Shown: piece after piece, positions 6,257-12,521 of the stretch | How positions within the stretch are numbered: position 1 is the first letter of the stretch | How the letters are laid out: every line of letters begins with the position of its first letter | Origin: DASXTB01 sp036505615 | GTDB lineage: Bacteria; Acidobacteriota; UBA6911; JACQSX01 | Assembly: GCA_036505615.1 (NCBI GenBank) | Contig: DASXTB010000373.1 | Span: forward strand, 1 to 12,521 | Direction: 5' to 3' | DNA: 12,521 bases | Made by a program: the position numbers and the translations under genes | The notes under the pieces: model-generated | What the model saw: only the letters and a program-made list of their open reading frames with translations | Told to the model about the DNA's origin: nothing | Databases searched by the model: none

Positions 6257-6432
6257 ATAGAGTAGCCGGGGGTAGAGCGCGTTTTTTGCGCGCCACCCCC
6301 GGTCGGCATCCCTAACGTTCGCACCCTGAAGGGGTGCAATAGGAATGTCCGAGAACTTCACCCGCGCCGTTACCTTACAGCGAGCACTCTGGCCGTTACC
6401 GAGTCTTTGTCGATCTCCTCTTTTACAGAAAA

Positions 6433-7716
6433 TCAATTTGCGCCAATCGATCGATTCAGGATCTCCACCAGGTGAAGCACTTCCACGTCGAGTCCGGCTT
6501 TTTTCAGGCCGGACTGGATCTGCAGCATGCATCCTGGATTAGCGGTTACCAACATCGTTGCCCCAGTGGAGGCGATACTATCGATCTTGTCTTTTAACAC
6601 CTGGGCCGACATCTCCGGCTGAGTGATGCTGTACGACCCGGCGCTGCCGCAGCACCAGGAGGCCTTGTTCAACTCGACATAATCCAGCTCGGGGATTTGC
6701 TGCAGCAAAAGCCGCGGCTGCTGCCAAATTTTCTGCCCGTGAATCAGGTGGCATGGGTCGTCGTAGGTCACGCGGGCGCGCAGCGGCTTCAACGGCAGCG
6801 CCGGCTGCGCCGCTAGGAACTCAGAGATGTCCTGCACTCGCGCGCTGAAGCGGCGAGCCCGCTCAAGAAAGGGATCGCCCGGTTCAAACAAATGATCGTA
6901 GTGCTTTAGCAGCGCGCCGCAACCGGCAGAGTTAGTGATAATGGGGACCGTCCGGGACTCAAAGGCTTGAATATTTGTTCTGGCCAGGCGTCTGGCTTGT
7001 TCCCTTTCACCATTGTGTTCATGCAGCGCACCACAGCAACTCTGGCCGGCTTCGATCCGAACGTCAAATCCGGCAGTTCGCAGTACATCGATGGTGGCAA
7101 GTTGGGCAGGAAAGTAGAGCTCGTTCATCACACAACCGCGAAAGAATGCGACTTCGCGTTGACCGCCGGGCGCGGATTTGAAAGTACCGTTGAGGACTGT
7201 CGCCCGCCTATCAAGGTGGGGGAGGTTGTCCAGTTGCTGCAAGGACCGCTCCAGAACGGAACCGGATGGGAATAACCGGTGCAGTCTCCCCAGGCGGAAT
7301 TTCTGCATCCAGCGAGTCAGCTTAAAGAAAAGGTGCAGGCGTTCCGGATGAGGAAGCAGGTACTCTAGTCCTACCTTCCGGATCAGTCCGGCCAGGCCTC
7401 TGCGGGGCATCGCCTCTTCCATCCTCCAACGCGCCTCGGTCAGCAGCCGCTCAAACTGCACACCCGATGGGCAGGCGCTCTCGCAGGCGCGGCAACCGAG
7501 ACAAAGGTCGATGTGCCGCTGAAAGGTGCTGTCAAACTCAATCTTACCGGCGGCTACGGAATTGATCAGGTAAATGCGCCCGCGAGGTGAGTCCGCCTCG
7601 CGCCAAACTTTGGTATATGTTGGGCAGGCAGAAAGGCACATGCCGCAATGGATACAGTCGAGATTTTCCGTCTTTTGATCGATCTCCGTCTGGTCAATTA
7701 TAGATAGCGCTGACAT
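6433..7716 (-). CDS. glcF: Glycolate oxidase iron-sulfur subunit
   Basis: This 427-residue protein is the electron-transfer subunit of membrane-associated glycolate oxidase (GlcDEF), which oxidises glycolate to glyoxylate. Two 4Fe-4S motifs are plain: C21-x2-C24-x2-C27-x3-C31 (CIHCGMCLSACP) and C72-x2-C75-x2-C78-x3-C82 (CLGCRACESACP). Two CCG-type domains follow: RGCVMN near 193 with SCCGALHEHNG at 226-236, and DDPCHL near 319 with SWCCGSAGSYS at 353-363; a further NPGC occurs near 392. Its ATG lies inside the end of glcE (23-bp overlap), with AGGGAG at 7719-7724 only 2 bases upstream, so translation is probably coupled. Related LutA and GlpC proteins share the CCG domains, but size, double ferredoxin motif and the adjacent glcE favour GlcF. 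Confidence 0.94.
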   Translation of the reverse strand: MSALSIIDQTEIDQKTENLDCIHCGMCLSACPTYTKVWREADSPRGRIYLINSVAAGKIEFDSTFQRHIDLCLGCRACESACPSGVQFERLLTEARWRMEEAMPRRGLAGLIRKVGLEYLLPHPERLHLFFKLTRWMQKFRLGRLHRLFPSGSVLERSLQQLDNLPHLDRRATVLNGTFKSAPGGQREVAFFRGCVMNELYFPAQLATIDVLRTAGFDVRIEAGQSCCGALHEHNGEREQARRLARTNIQAFESRTVPIITNSAGCGALLKHYDHLFEPGDPFLERARRFSARVQDISEFLAAQPALPLKPLRARVTYDDPCHLIHGQKIWQQPRLLLQQIPELDYVELNKASWCCGSAGSYSITQPEMSAQVLKDKIDSIASTGATMLVTANPGCMLQIQSGLKKAGLDVEVLHLVEILNRSIGAN

Positions 7717-8878
7717 ATCTCCCTGGATTCAATCGGCCGCTGGGGTCCAGCGCCCGCCTGAGCTTGGTTGCAAGAAAAAGATCTTCTCTGGACGATCCCC
7801 AGATATCCATCTGCTCCTTCAGCGCCAGTGGCGCCTTTTCAACGACCAAAACGGCGTTCATCCCTCTTAGATTATTCCGAATCCTCTGAAGCTTTTCAAC
7901 CGACGTCGAGGAAAGTGCAAAATGGCAACGCCTCGAAGAGAAGTCCAGCACCAACCACTCGGGCTCCTTCTCCTGCTGAATATGCTGGGTTACTTGCGTT
8001 ATTGAGCTGAGCAGCGAGTCGGCCCTGAGCCAGAAAGGCAGAGTGTTCCGATAAAAGGAATCGAATTCCGAAATCAGTAAATCTGCCTGTGAAGCTTCTC
8101 CGCCGGGAAAGCGCGTCGCCAGGTGCGACAGCTGATCGTGAATGGACTGCGGGCTTCCGCAGACGCGGATGATCAATCGGTTAGGTCGTCCACTTCTTTC
8201 AATGTACACGACACCAGCCGGTGCCACCGGCAGGTTGCGCAGCGCGACGAATATTTCCCTGGCCATGTGTCCGTCGGGCGCGTCGATGGCGAAAGAATGA
8301 GTTTCCTCCGGATAAGGAAATACCCGCAGCGTCACTTCGACAATAATTGCCAGGGTCCCCAGAGAGCCAGTGTACAACTTGCACAGATCATAGCCAGCGA
8401 CATTCTTCACCACTTTTCCTCCCGCCTTGGTGATGGTGCCGTCGGCGTGTACTACCTTCATCCCGAGCACCTTGTCGCGAAGGGAGCCAAAGAGCTGTTG
8501 CAGCGGTCCGGAGGTTCCGATGGCAACCATGCCGCCGAGAGTTGCTTGATCGGCTAGTGGGGGATCTACGGGCAGCGTCTGGTTCTGGCGCAGCAGGTCC
8601 TGTTGCAGTGCGCCAAGACTGATGCCGGCCTGTGCTGTGACGGTCAAATCCCCGGGCGAGTATTCCAGAACGCGATGGAAGCCTCGCATGTCGATGCAAG
8701 TTTCGACCGGGTGGAGCGGATTCCCAAGCCACCATTTGCTGCCGTTTCCCGCAATCACGCAGGGCCGCGAGTGGGAGCGCAGAAAACGCTGCAAGTCAGC
8801 TTCGTTCTCGGGGCGGATAACGCTCGGAATGGGATGTGGGGAAATCTCCGGCCAGTGTTCCAGTATTGGATGTGTCAT
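7694..8878 (-). CDS. glcE: Glycolate oxidase FAD-binding subunit
   Basis: This 394-residue protein has the FAD-binding type 4 (PCMH) fold of GlcE. Visible are the N-terminal FAD segment CVIAGNGSKWWLGNP (40-54), ATLGGMVAIGTSGP (112-125), LRDKVLGMKVVHADG (133-147) and KNVAGYDLCKLYTGSLGT (158-175), all typical of GlcE; the C-terminal half is more divergent but of normal length. GlcE works with GlcD and GlcF in glycolate oxidation and also has a flavin site. Its start overlaps the stop of the preceding acyltransferase gene (ATGA), and it runs into glcF by 23 bp, so the three genes form one transcript. The catalytic subunit gene glcD is not next to it: the upstream position is occupied by the acyltransferase. 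No independent ribosome binding site is seen. Confidence 0.93.
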   Translation of the reverse strand: MTHPILEHWPEISPHPIPSVIRPENEADLQRFLRSHSRPCVIAGNGSKWWLGNPLHPVETCIDMRGFHRVLEYSPGDLTVTAQAGISLGALQQDLLRQNQTLPVDPPLADQATLGGMVAIGTSGPLQQLFGSLRDKVLGMKVVHADGTITKAGGKVVKNVAGYDLCKLYTGSLGTLAIIVEVTLRVFPYPEETHSFAIDAPDGHMAREIFVALRNLPVAPAGVVYIERSGRPNRLIIRVCGSPQSIHDQLSHLATRFPGGEASQADLLISEFDSFYRNTLPFWLRADSLLSSITQVTQHIQQEKEPEWLVLDFSSRRCHFALSSTSVEKLQRIRNNLRGMNAVLVVEKAPLALKEQMDIWGSSREDLFLATKLRRALDPSGRLNPGRYVSAIYN

Positions 8879-9786
8879 GGATAAACAATCTGTTCATCAC
8901 CTGGAGGGCGTGTCTTCCAGCGTTTGTGCACCCACAGCCAGCACTCCGGGTACTGGCGAACGATGTCTTCCAGTACCTGATTGAAGCGAGCTGTGGTGTC
9001 GCGAACGTTTTCTTCCACCGAGCCTGACTGGCACAGCGGCACCTCTTCTCCAAAATAAATCAGGTAGTGTCCCAGCTTCTTTGCCGGCAGAAGGAACGCC
9101 GGCAATACCGGCGCCTGTGCTCGAAGGGCAATCATCGCCAATCCGTTGGTGGTGCAAGCCTCTTTTCCGAAGAGAGGGGCAAACACACCTTCTTCAGGTG
9201 AGACATTTTGGTCGATCAAGATCCCTACGTCTCCTTTCTCTTTTAGCACCTTCAGCATCGGACGGATCGCATTCTTTTTAGGGATGACGCGGTTCCCGCT
9301 CCGGACGCGATAGGAATCTAGAACGCGATTCAAATCCGGATTGTTGAGCGGCCGCACCAGAAAACTTAGTGGGTGACCGTAAAGCGCATGAGCAAACGGC
9401 AGCAACTCCCAGGAGCTGATGTGGGCGGTCAGGTAAAGCAGGCCCAATCTCTTTTCCTTCGCTCGCAGATAGCGTTGCAGACTTCCTTCTGAATATGAAA
9501 CGCGGCGCGAAATAATCTTACTGGTGAGCTTTGGAAACTTGCTGACCTCCACCACGAGCTTGCCCAGATTTCGGTAACTTCTCTTTAAGATCCTTTGGCG
9601 CCAGGCATCGCTTTGTCCGGGGAAAGCTATCTGCAGATTGATCAATCCGACGCGCCGATGTCTCTTGTCGAACAGATAGTACACGTCCACCGCGCCGCAT
9701 GCCAGCGCGTATGCCAGCGGGCGAGGAAGAATCGAAAAACAATTCAATGCAAAAACGGCTGCGTAGAAGGCGATCAATCGTTTCAT
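8875..9786 (-). CDS. LpxL/HtrB-like lysophospholipid (lipid A) acyltransferase
   Basis: This protein of about 303 residues belongs to the LpxL/LpxM (lipid A biosynthesis lauroyl/myristoyl) acyltransferase family. An N-terminal hydrophobic helix (about 5-30, ending in LPRPLAYALA) anchors it to the inner membrane. The catalytic H-x4-E motif is H122-ISSW-E127, followed by LVRPLNNPDLN near 143, ILIDQN (189-194), PLFG near 204 and WLWVHKRWKTRP (283-294), all family hallmarks. It would transfer an acyl chain from acyl-ACP to a lipid A precursor or similar lipid. The frame is open back to 10050, but that overlaps the divergent gene and has no family character; MKRLIAFY at 9786 gives the normal length, and an ATG at 9822 is an alternative. 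It is the first gene of an operon with glcE and glcF (ATGA overlap), a curious pairing with no obvious metabolic link. Confidence 0.9.
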   Translation of the reverse strand: MKRLIAFYAAVFALNCFSILPRPLAYALACGAVDVYYLFDKRHRRVGLINLQIAFPGQSDAWRQRILKRSYRNLGKLVVEVSKFPKLTSKIISRRVSYSEGSLQRYLRAKEKRLGLLYLTAHISSWELLPFAHALYGHPLSFLVRPLNNPDLNRVLDSYRVRSGNRVIPKKNAIRPMLKVLKEKGDVGILIDQNVSPEEGVFAPLFGKEACTTNGLAMIALRAQAPVLPAFLLPAKKLGHYLIYFGEEVPLCQSGSVEENVRDTTARFNQVLEDIVRQYPECWLWVHKRWKTRPPGDEQIVYP

Positions 9787-9833
9787 GACACCGCTGGATA
9801 ACTTAGCGTGCGACTCAGGCATGCGCAATGATT

Positions 9834-9863
9834 TTGAAGATGCTCGCAAGCGTATGCTATACT
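9834..9863 (+). promoter_or_regulatory. Sigma70-type promoter with extended -10
   Basis: TTGAAG (9834-9839) is separated by 18 bases from TATACT (9858-9863), and TG sits one base before the -10 (TGCTATACT), making an extended -10. Transcription would start near 9870, about 22 bases before the ATG at 9892; GAGG at 9881-9884 is the ribosome binding site, 7 bases from the start. This is the best promoter in the window and should drive the two unknown plus-strand genes. Confidence 0.65.
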
Positions 9864-9891
9864 CCCGAATCAACTTCCTTGAGGCCCCAAC

Positions 9892-10251
9892 ATGAGAAGC
9901 GTGGAGATCGATAGAGCTTATCGAAATGATTTTGAAGACGTGTTGAAGTTTCGAAATCTGCAGGAAGCGGAGCTCTCTCTTCAAAAGATTGATGCCCTCT
10001 ATCGGCAATTCCTGAGAAAAGAGGATCGCAAGGGAATTAGTTACTGCCATCAGTTTTGCCTACTGGGCCGGAAACGTGCGGAAGCAATTTCGCGAAACAG
10101 CAAAGTGTCCGGAGAGAAGCGGGTCGAGAAGGCCGAGATTGCCCGCTGGTTTACTATCTGGAACCAGAATCCCGACATTTTTTTTGATTGGTTGACTCTG
10201 CGAAAAGAATGCAATGAATTCCGGGCCCTCTTCTTCAGCCCGGATGAGTAG
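9892..10251 (+). CDS. Hypothetical protein (119 aa), first gene of an unknown operon
   Basis: I do not recognise this 119-residue protein. It is charged and probably all-helical: an N-terminal half rich in Glu, Lys and Arg (EDVLKFRNLQEAELSLQKID, residues 15-34), a central basic segment (about 67-83) and an aromatic-rich C-terminus (WFTIWNQNPDIFFDWL, 86-101). Two cysteines (52 and 56) are spaced CHQFC, but no zinc motif is complete. There is no signal peptide or membrane segment, so it is probably cytoplasmic. The start is supported by GAGG 7 bases upstream and by an extended -10 promoter. Its stop overlaps the start of the next gene (ATGAGTAG), which implies coupled translation and a joint function. 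The reading frame looks genuine because of this overlap, the promoter and the ribosome binding site; function is unknown. Confidence 0.75.
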   Translation: MRSVEIDRAYRNDFEDVLKFRNLQEAELSLQKIDALYRQFLRKEDRKGISYCHQFCLLGRKRAEAISRNSKVSGEKRVEKAEIARWFTIWNQNPDIFFDWLTLRKECNEFRALFFSPDE

Positions 10252-11557
10252 AGAGCAAATATTCGAGCTTGATCCCGTTTCCGAAATGGAAATGTGGATG
10301 GCCTGCCTGACCAACTACTTCAAATACTACGCTCTGTCTTTTGCCGCTCGAGGCCGGATTGTAAAGCTGGAAAAAAATTTCTACGAGGAATTGCGCGTGG
10401 CTTCCTGGATGCTGGAAAAAATCCAGGACCTGGCGACTCGAGTAGTTCTGGCCGAGCTGGCTGACGTCAACGAAGTCCATTGGGACGAGGTCTCCGCCCG
10501 CGGCACGCTGCCGGAAGAATTCATCCAGCATCGCCATCATACTGCGGCGGCGGCACGCGTGATCAGCCTTTTGGAAACGGTCAACGACTTTCGCATCGTC
10601 TTCAATGAAAAACTCCAGACCGGCGTGATACCGTTTGCCTTTTTTAAGAGCGTGGGCCGCTTGTTAAATCGCGAATTCACCGCATTCCGCAGAAATCGCG
10701 CGCTTCCCAAAGTGCGAAAGAAACACAAATCGAGAGCGTGGCTGAATTTTCTTTACCGCGACGTACTGATGAGTATGAATTCGCTGGAGATGCGGCTCGA
10801 AACGATGGCCCTCTTTGTGAGGGCGCACAGAATTTTATCCATTATCCGTTACGTCAAAGAGGGATTGCGGGGCCAGTTCAACGCGCGCGTTTATCTGGTT
10901 TTATTTTCTCATTTATATGCCGAGGGGAAGAATTTTGCCCGCAAGCTGGAACAGTGGGCCTCCCGCTGGGAGACTCAGCTTCCCCTTTGTTCGGAGGTTT
11001 CCACGTCGCTGCAGTTCGCCCTCAGGCTGGAGACCAAGCGTGTATTCAAACAGGAGCTGTTGGGTATTGAGCACGAAACCAGAGTCGACGCCCTTTACAT
11101 CCGGCTCGAGACCTCGGCGGGGCTGCTGTGGAATTGTTACCAGAACGTCTTCATTTCGATGGCCCGGTCGTTCAACTTGAAGTTCAACGAGTATGACATC
11201 TTCATCGATCTCATCGCCCGGCAGGAAGAGAGTGTCCGGCTGCAGAGCGACCTGTGCACCATCCGGGAGTTGGTGCGGCGCATGGAAAGCCGCCATTCGG
11301 CCGCTGATATCGAGATGCTGCGGAAGCTGCTGCGTATTTTCAATGAGAACAGCCTGCGTTACCTGATGTTCAAAGACTGGGGTCCGTTTGAAGGCTTCGT
11401 AGATCAGGTAAACATCACCCCGGACAACCAGCTGACGCCTGTGCTGCATCGTTTCCTAATATTTTTGGACACTTTGACCGCGGCGGTGGAAAAACGCGCC
11501 GTGCTGCGAGCGCTTGATGAGCCCCACGATGACAGAGCCGCGGGCCTGCGGGGGTGA
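10244..11557 (+). CDS. Hypothetical helical protein (~437 aa), second gene of an unknown operon
   Basis: I do not recognise this protein of about 437 residues. It appears almost wholly alpha-helical, soluble and rich in Arg, Leu and Glu, with no signal peptide, membrane segment or nucleotide-binding motif. A basic stretch occurs at 149-164 (RRNRALPKVRKKHKSR), which could contact nucleic acid or phospholipid head groups. The tetrapeptide RLET recurs at 184, 261 and 287, each time opening a helical stretch, which may hint at helical repeats. A likely coiled-coil or helical-bundle segment spans about 325-375. The chosen ATG overlaps the stop of the preceding gene by 8 bases; an in-frame ATG at 10214 would add 10 residues and extend the overlap to 38 bases. 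The two genes probably form one functional unit. Scaffold, adaptor or helical-repeat protein are possibilities only. Confidence 0.8.
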   Translation: MSREQIFELDPVSEMEMWMACLTNYFKYYALSFAARGRIVKLEKNFYEELRVASWMLEKIQDLATRVVLAELADVNEVHWDEVSARGTLPEEFIQHRHHTAAAARVISLLETVNDFRIVFNEKLQTGVIPFAFFKSVGRLLNREFTAFRRNRALPKVRKKHKSRAWLNFLYRDVLMSMNSLEMRLETMALFVRAHRILSIIRYVKEGLRGQFNARVYLVLFSHLYAEGKNFARKLEQWASRWETQLPLCSEVSTSLQFALRLETKRVFKQELLGIEHETRVDALYIRLETSAGLLWNCYQNVFISMARSFNLKFNEYDIFIDLIARQEESVRLQSDLCTIRELVRRMESRHSAADIEMLRKLLRIFNENSLRYLMFKDWGPFEGFVDQVNITPDNQLTPVLHRFLIFLDTLTAAVEKRAVLRALDEPHDDRAAGLRG

Positions 11558-11563
11558 GGGGAG

Positions 11564-11598
11564 AAGAATTAAGAATTAAGAATGAAGAATTAAGAATT
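11564..11598 (+). repeat. Five tandem 7-bp units (AAGAATT)
   Basis: Five exact-length units follow one another: AAGAATT, AAGAATT, AAGAATG, AAGAATT, AAGAATT (35 bp). The array begins 6 bases after the stop codon of the unknown operon. The rest of the 141-bp gap to 11698 shows no further gene or clear terminator. Confidence 0.9.
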
Positions 11599-11698
11599 TG
11601 AATGGCGAATTTCGAGGCTCGAACCCGGTTTGTTCACAAATTTTAGCGGAATCGGGCCAAGCCCCGGTGGCTGTCGGAAGCACGCAGAATAATTTCCA

Positions 11699-12445
11699 TC
11701 AAAGCTGAATTCTGGAGAACAGATAACTCCCTAGCGCGAGGAGGCCGGCGCTGAGAGCGGACAATACCGCCAGGTCCGTCGTGGCCCCAAAGTGCGCCAC
11801 CCCGATCAGTGAGCTTCGCAGGCCATCCACCCCGTACGACAGCGGATCGATGCTGGCAGCCACATCCAGCAGTTTCGGCAGGTTAGTCAGCGGGAACAGA
11901 GCGCCCGACAGAAAAAAGATCGGCATCACCAAAAAGTTCATTACCAACTGGAATCCCTGAAAATCGGACAGCACGGAAGCGATCGCTGTTCCTAGAGCTG
12001 TGAACATGACGGCGATCAGTGTCATGAAAACAAATGCCATCGGCAGGGCCCCAACATTGCTGGGTCGGAATCCGGCGATTAGACAGATGGCAACCACAAT
12101 CAGGCCCTGTATCAAGGCGACGGTAGCGCCGCCCAAAGTCCGTCCGATCATAATCGTGAGGCGCGGAACGGGCGCCACCAGGGTTTCTTTCAAGAAACCG
12201 AATTGCCGATCCCAGATCAGTTCAATGCCGGAAAATATTGAAGTGAACAGGACCGACATCGCGATCACGCCGGGCGCAAGGAATTGAATGTAATTTCCTT
12301 GTCCCGCTTTCCGAAAGATCGGTCCGAAGCCGAAACCGAGGGCAACCAGAAAAAGCAGCGGCTGGCCAAGCGATGCGATGATGCGCGCGCGAGAACGCAC
12401 GTAGCGCTTCAATTGCCGGAGCCACAGGATATAAATAGCCGTCAT
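11699..12445 (-). CDS. ABC-2 type transporter permease
   Basis: This 248-residue protein has the six membrane segments of ABC-2 permeases (about 24-42, 57-75, 103-125, 133-157, 165-183 and 222-244). Family features are the cytoplasmic DRQFGFLKETLVAPVPR stretch (79-95), FLSGALFPLTNLP (178-190) and IDPLSYGVDGLR (199-210), as in DrrB/NodJ-type exporters. It would form the membrane channel of an exporter of drugs, polysaccharide or lipid, powered by a separate ATPase. In such operons the ATPase gene usually comes first, which on this strand means to the right; the only sequence there is a repeat-bearing gap, so the partner lies beyond the window or elsewhere. No strong ribosome binding site is seen; GAG about 12 bases upstream is weak. 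The substrate is not predictable. Confidence 0.93.
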   Translation of the reverse strand: MTAIYILWLRQLKRYVRSRARIIASLGQPLLFLVALGFGFGPIFRKAGQGNYIQFLAPGVIAMSVLFTSIFSGIELIWDRQFGFLKETLVAPVPRLTIMIGRTLGGATVALIQGLIVVAICLIAGFRPSNVGALPMAFVFMTLIAVMFTALGTAIASVLSDFQGFQLVMNFLVMPIFFLSGALFPLTNLPKLLDVAASIDPLSYGVDGLRSSLIGVAHFGATTDLAVLSALSAGLLALGSYLFSRIQL

Positions 12446-12486
12446 AGTTAGCGCACTCTATCAGAAGCATTGGCGCCACTTAAGAG

Positions 12487-12513
12487 GACACGGATGACAC
12501 GGAGAACACGGAT
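12487..12513 (+). repeat. Three tandem 9-bp units (gACACGGAt)
   Basis: The units gacacggat, gacacggag and aacacggat follow one another without gaps. The repeat lies just upstream of the ABC permease gene. It is a degenerate intergenic minisatellite of the same kind as those at 4432-4548 and 11564-11598. Confidence 0.8.
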
Positions 12514-12521
12514 TAGCGAAT

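Larger units (their letters stand above)
6071..6432. repeat. Gene-free palindromic region between glcF and murQ
   Basis: No gene is supported here. The region contains, in order: hairpin 6109-6123 (GACCGC/GCGGTC, loop GAA), the inverted copy of the 108-bp unit (6130-6237), a second identical hairpin at 6240-6254, a long hairpin at 6266-6302 (CCGGGGGT/ACCCCCGG outside, GCGCG/CGCGC inside, T-rich loop), and hairpin 6321-6337 (GCACCC/GGGTGC). It lies after the glcF stop and before the murQ start, so it presumably carries glcF transcription termination and murQ promoter functions, but neither can be pinpointed. Confidence 0.75.

Noticed and set aside
6266..6302. Rho-independent terminator for glcF
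   Set aside because: The stem is strong, but the T-run is in the loop rather than after the stem, and it lies about 130 bases past the stop; it is better described as an extragenic palindrome.
9787..10050. N-terminal extension of the acyltransferase to 391 residues
   Set aside because: The extra 88 residues overlap the divergent gene and its promoter and do not resemble LpxL proteins; the 303-residue form has the normal length.
10913..11449. Antisense frame of 178 codons within the large unknown gene
   Set aside because: It has no upstream signals. The plus-strand frame is longer, begins in a coupled overlap and has a promoter.
11607..11640. tRNA-like T-arm (ggctcgaacccgg)
   Set aside because: The stem does not pair properly in either orientation, and no acceptor, D or anticodon arms are found nearby.

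Overview
The window looks like a piece of a Gram-negative chromosome of moderate-to-high GC. Acidobacteriota (Terriglobia-like) or a neighbouring phylum is my best guess. An LpxL/HtrB-type acyltransferase gene implies lipid A-type lipids. The gaps between genes are packed with short GC-rich palindromes and degenerate minisatellites of a style I associate with Acidobacteriota MAGs. This placement is inference; no rRNA or marker gene is present. No tRNA, rRNA, CRISPR array, transposase or phage gene was found.

Left part (1-6260): bases 1-462 are gene-free and consist almost wholly of nested inverted repeats. Next come two divergent paralogous serine hydrolases of the beta-lactamase/YbbE type (463-1596 minus, predicted cytoplasmic; 1763-2935 plus, with a signal peptide). 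They are followed by a LOG/TIGR00725-type Rossmann protein (minus), a BadF/BadG-family amino-sugar kinase (3515-4468 plus), a DedA membrane protein and MurQ (minus, murQ then dedA, 6 bp apart). MurQ has its two key glutamates (E83, E114). MurQ, a kinase of the family that contains MurNAc/GlcNAc kinases, and two YbbE-like hydrolases together suggest a peptidoglycan-fragment (MurNAc) salvage locus: hydrolases trim muropeptides, the kinase phosphorylates the freed amino sugar, and MurQ converts MurNAc-6-P to GlcNAc-6-P plus lactate. The region is bracketed by two inverted, 96%-identical 108-bp palindromic repeat units (3-110 and 6130-6237).

Middle (6433-9786): a minus-strand, tightly overlapping operon encodes an LpxL-like lipid acyltransferase, GlcE and GlcF (the FAD-binding and iron-sulfur subunits of glycolate oxidase). 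GlcD is not in the window.

Right part (9892-12521): a well-formed extended -10 promoter drives two overlapping plus-strand genes of unknown function (119 aa and about 437 aa). This is the most plausible place for something undescribed. After a 7-bp tandem repeat, a minus-strand ABC-2 permease gene closes the window; its ATPase partner is not seen.

I see no clear new defence or mobile system. The most noteworthy items are the nested palindromic repeats, the MurNAc-salvage arrangement and the unknown two-gene operon.
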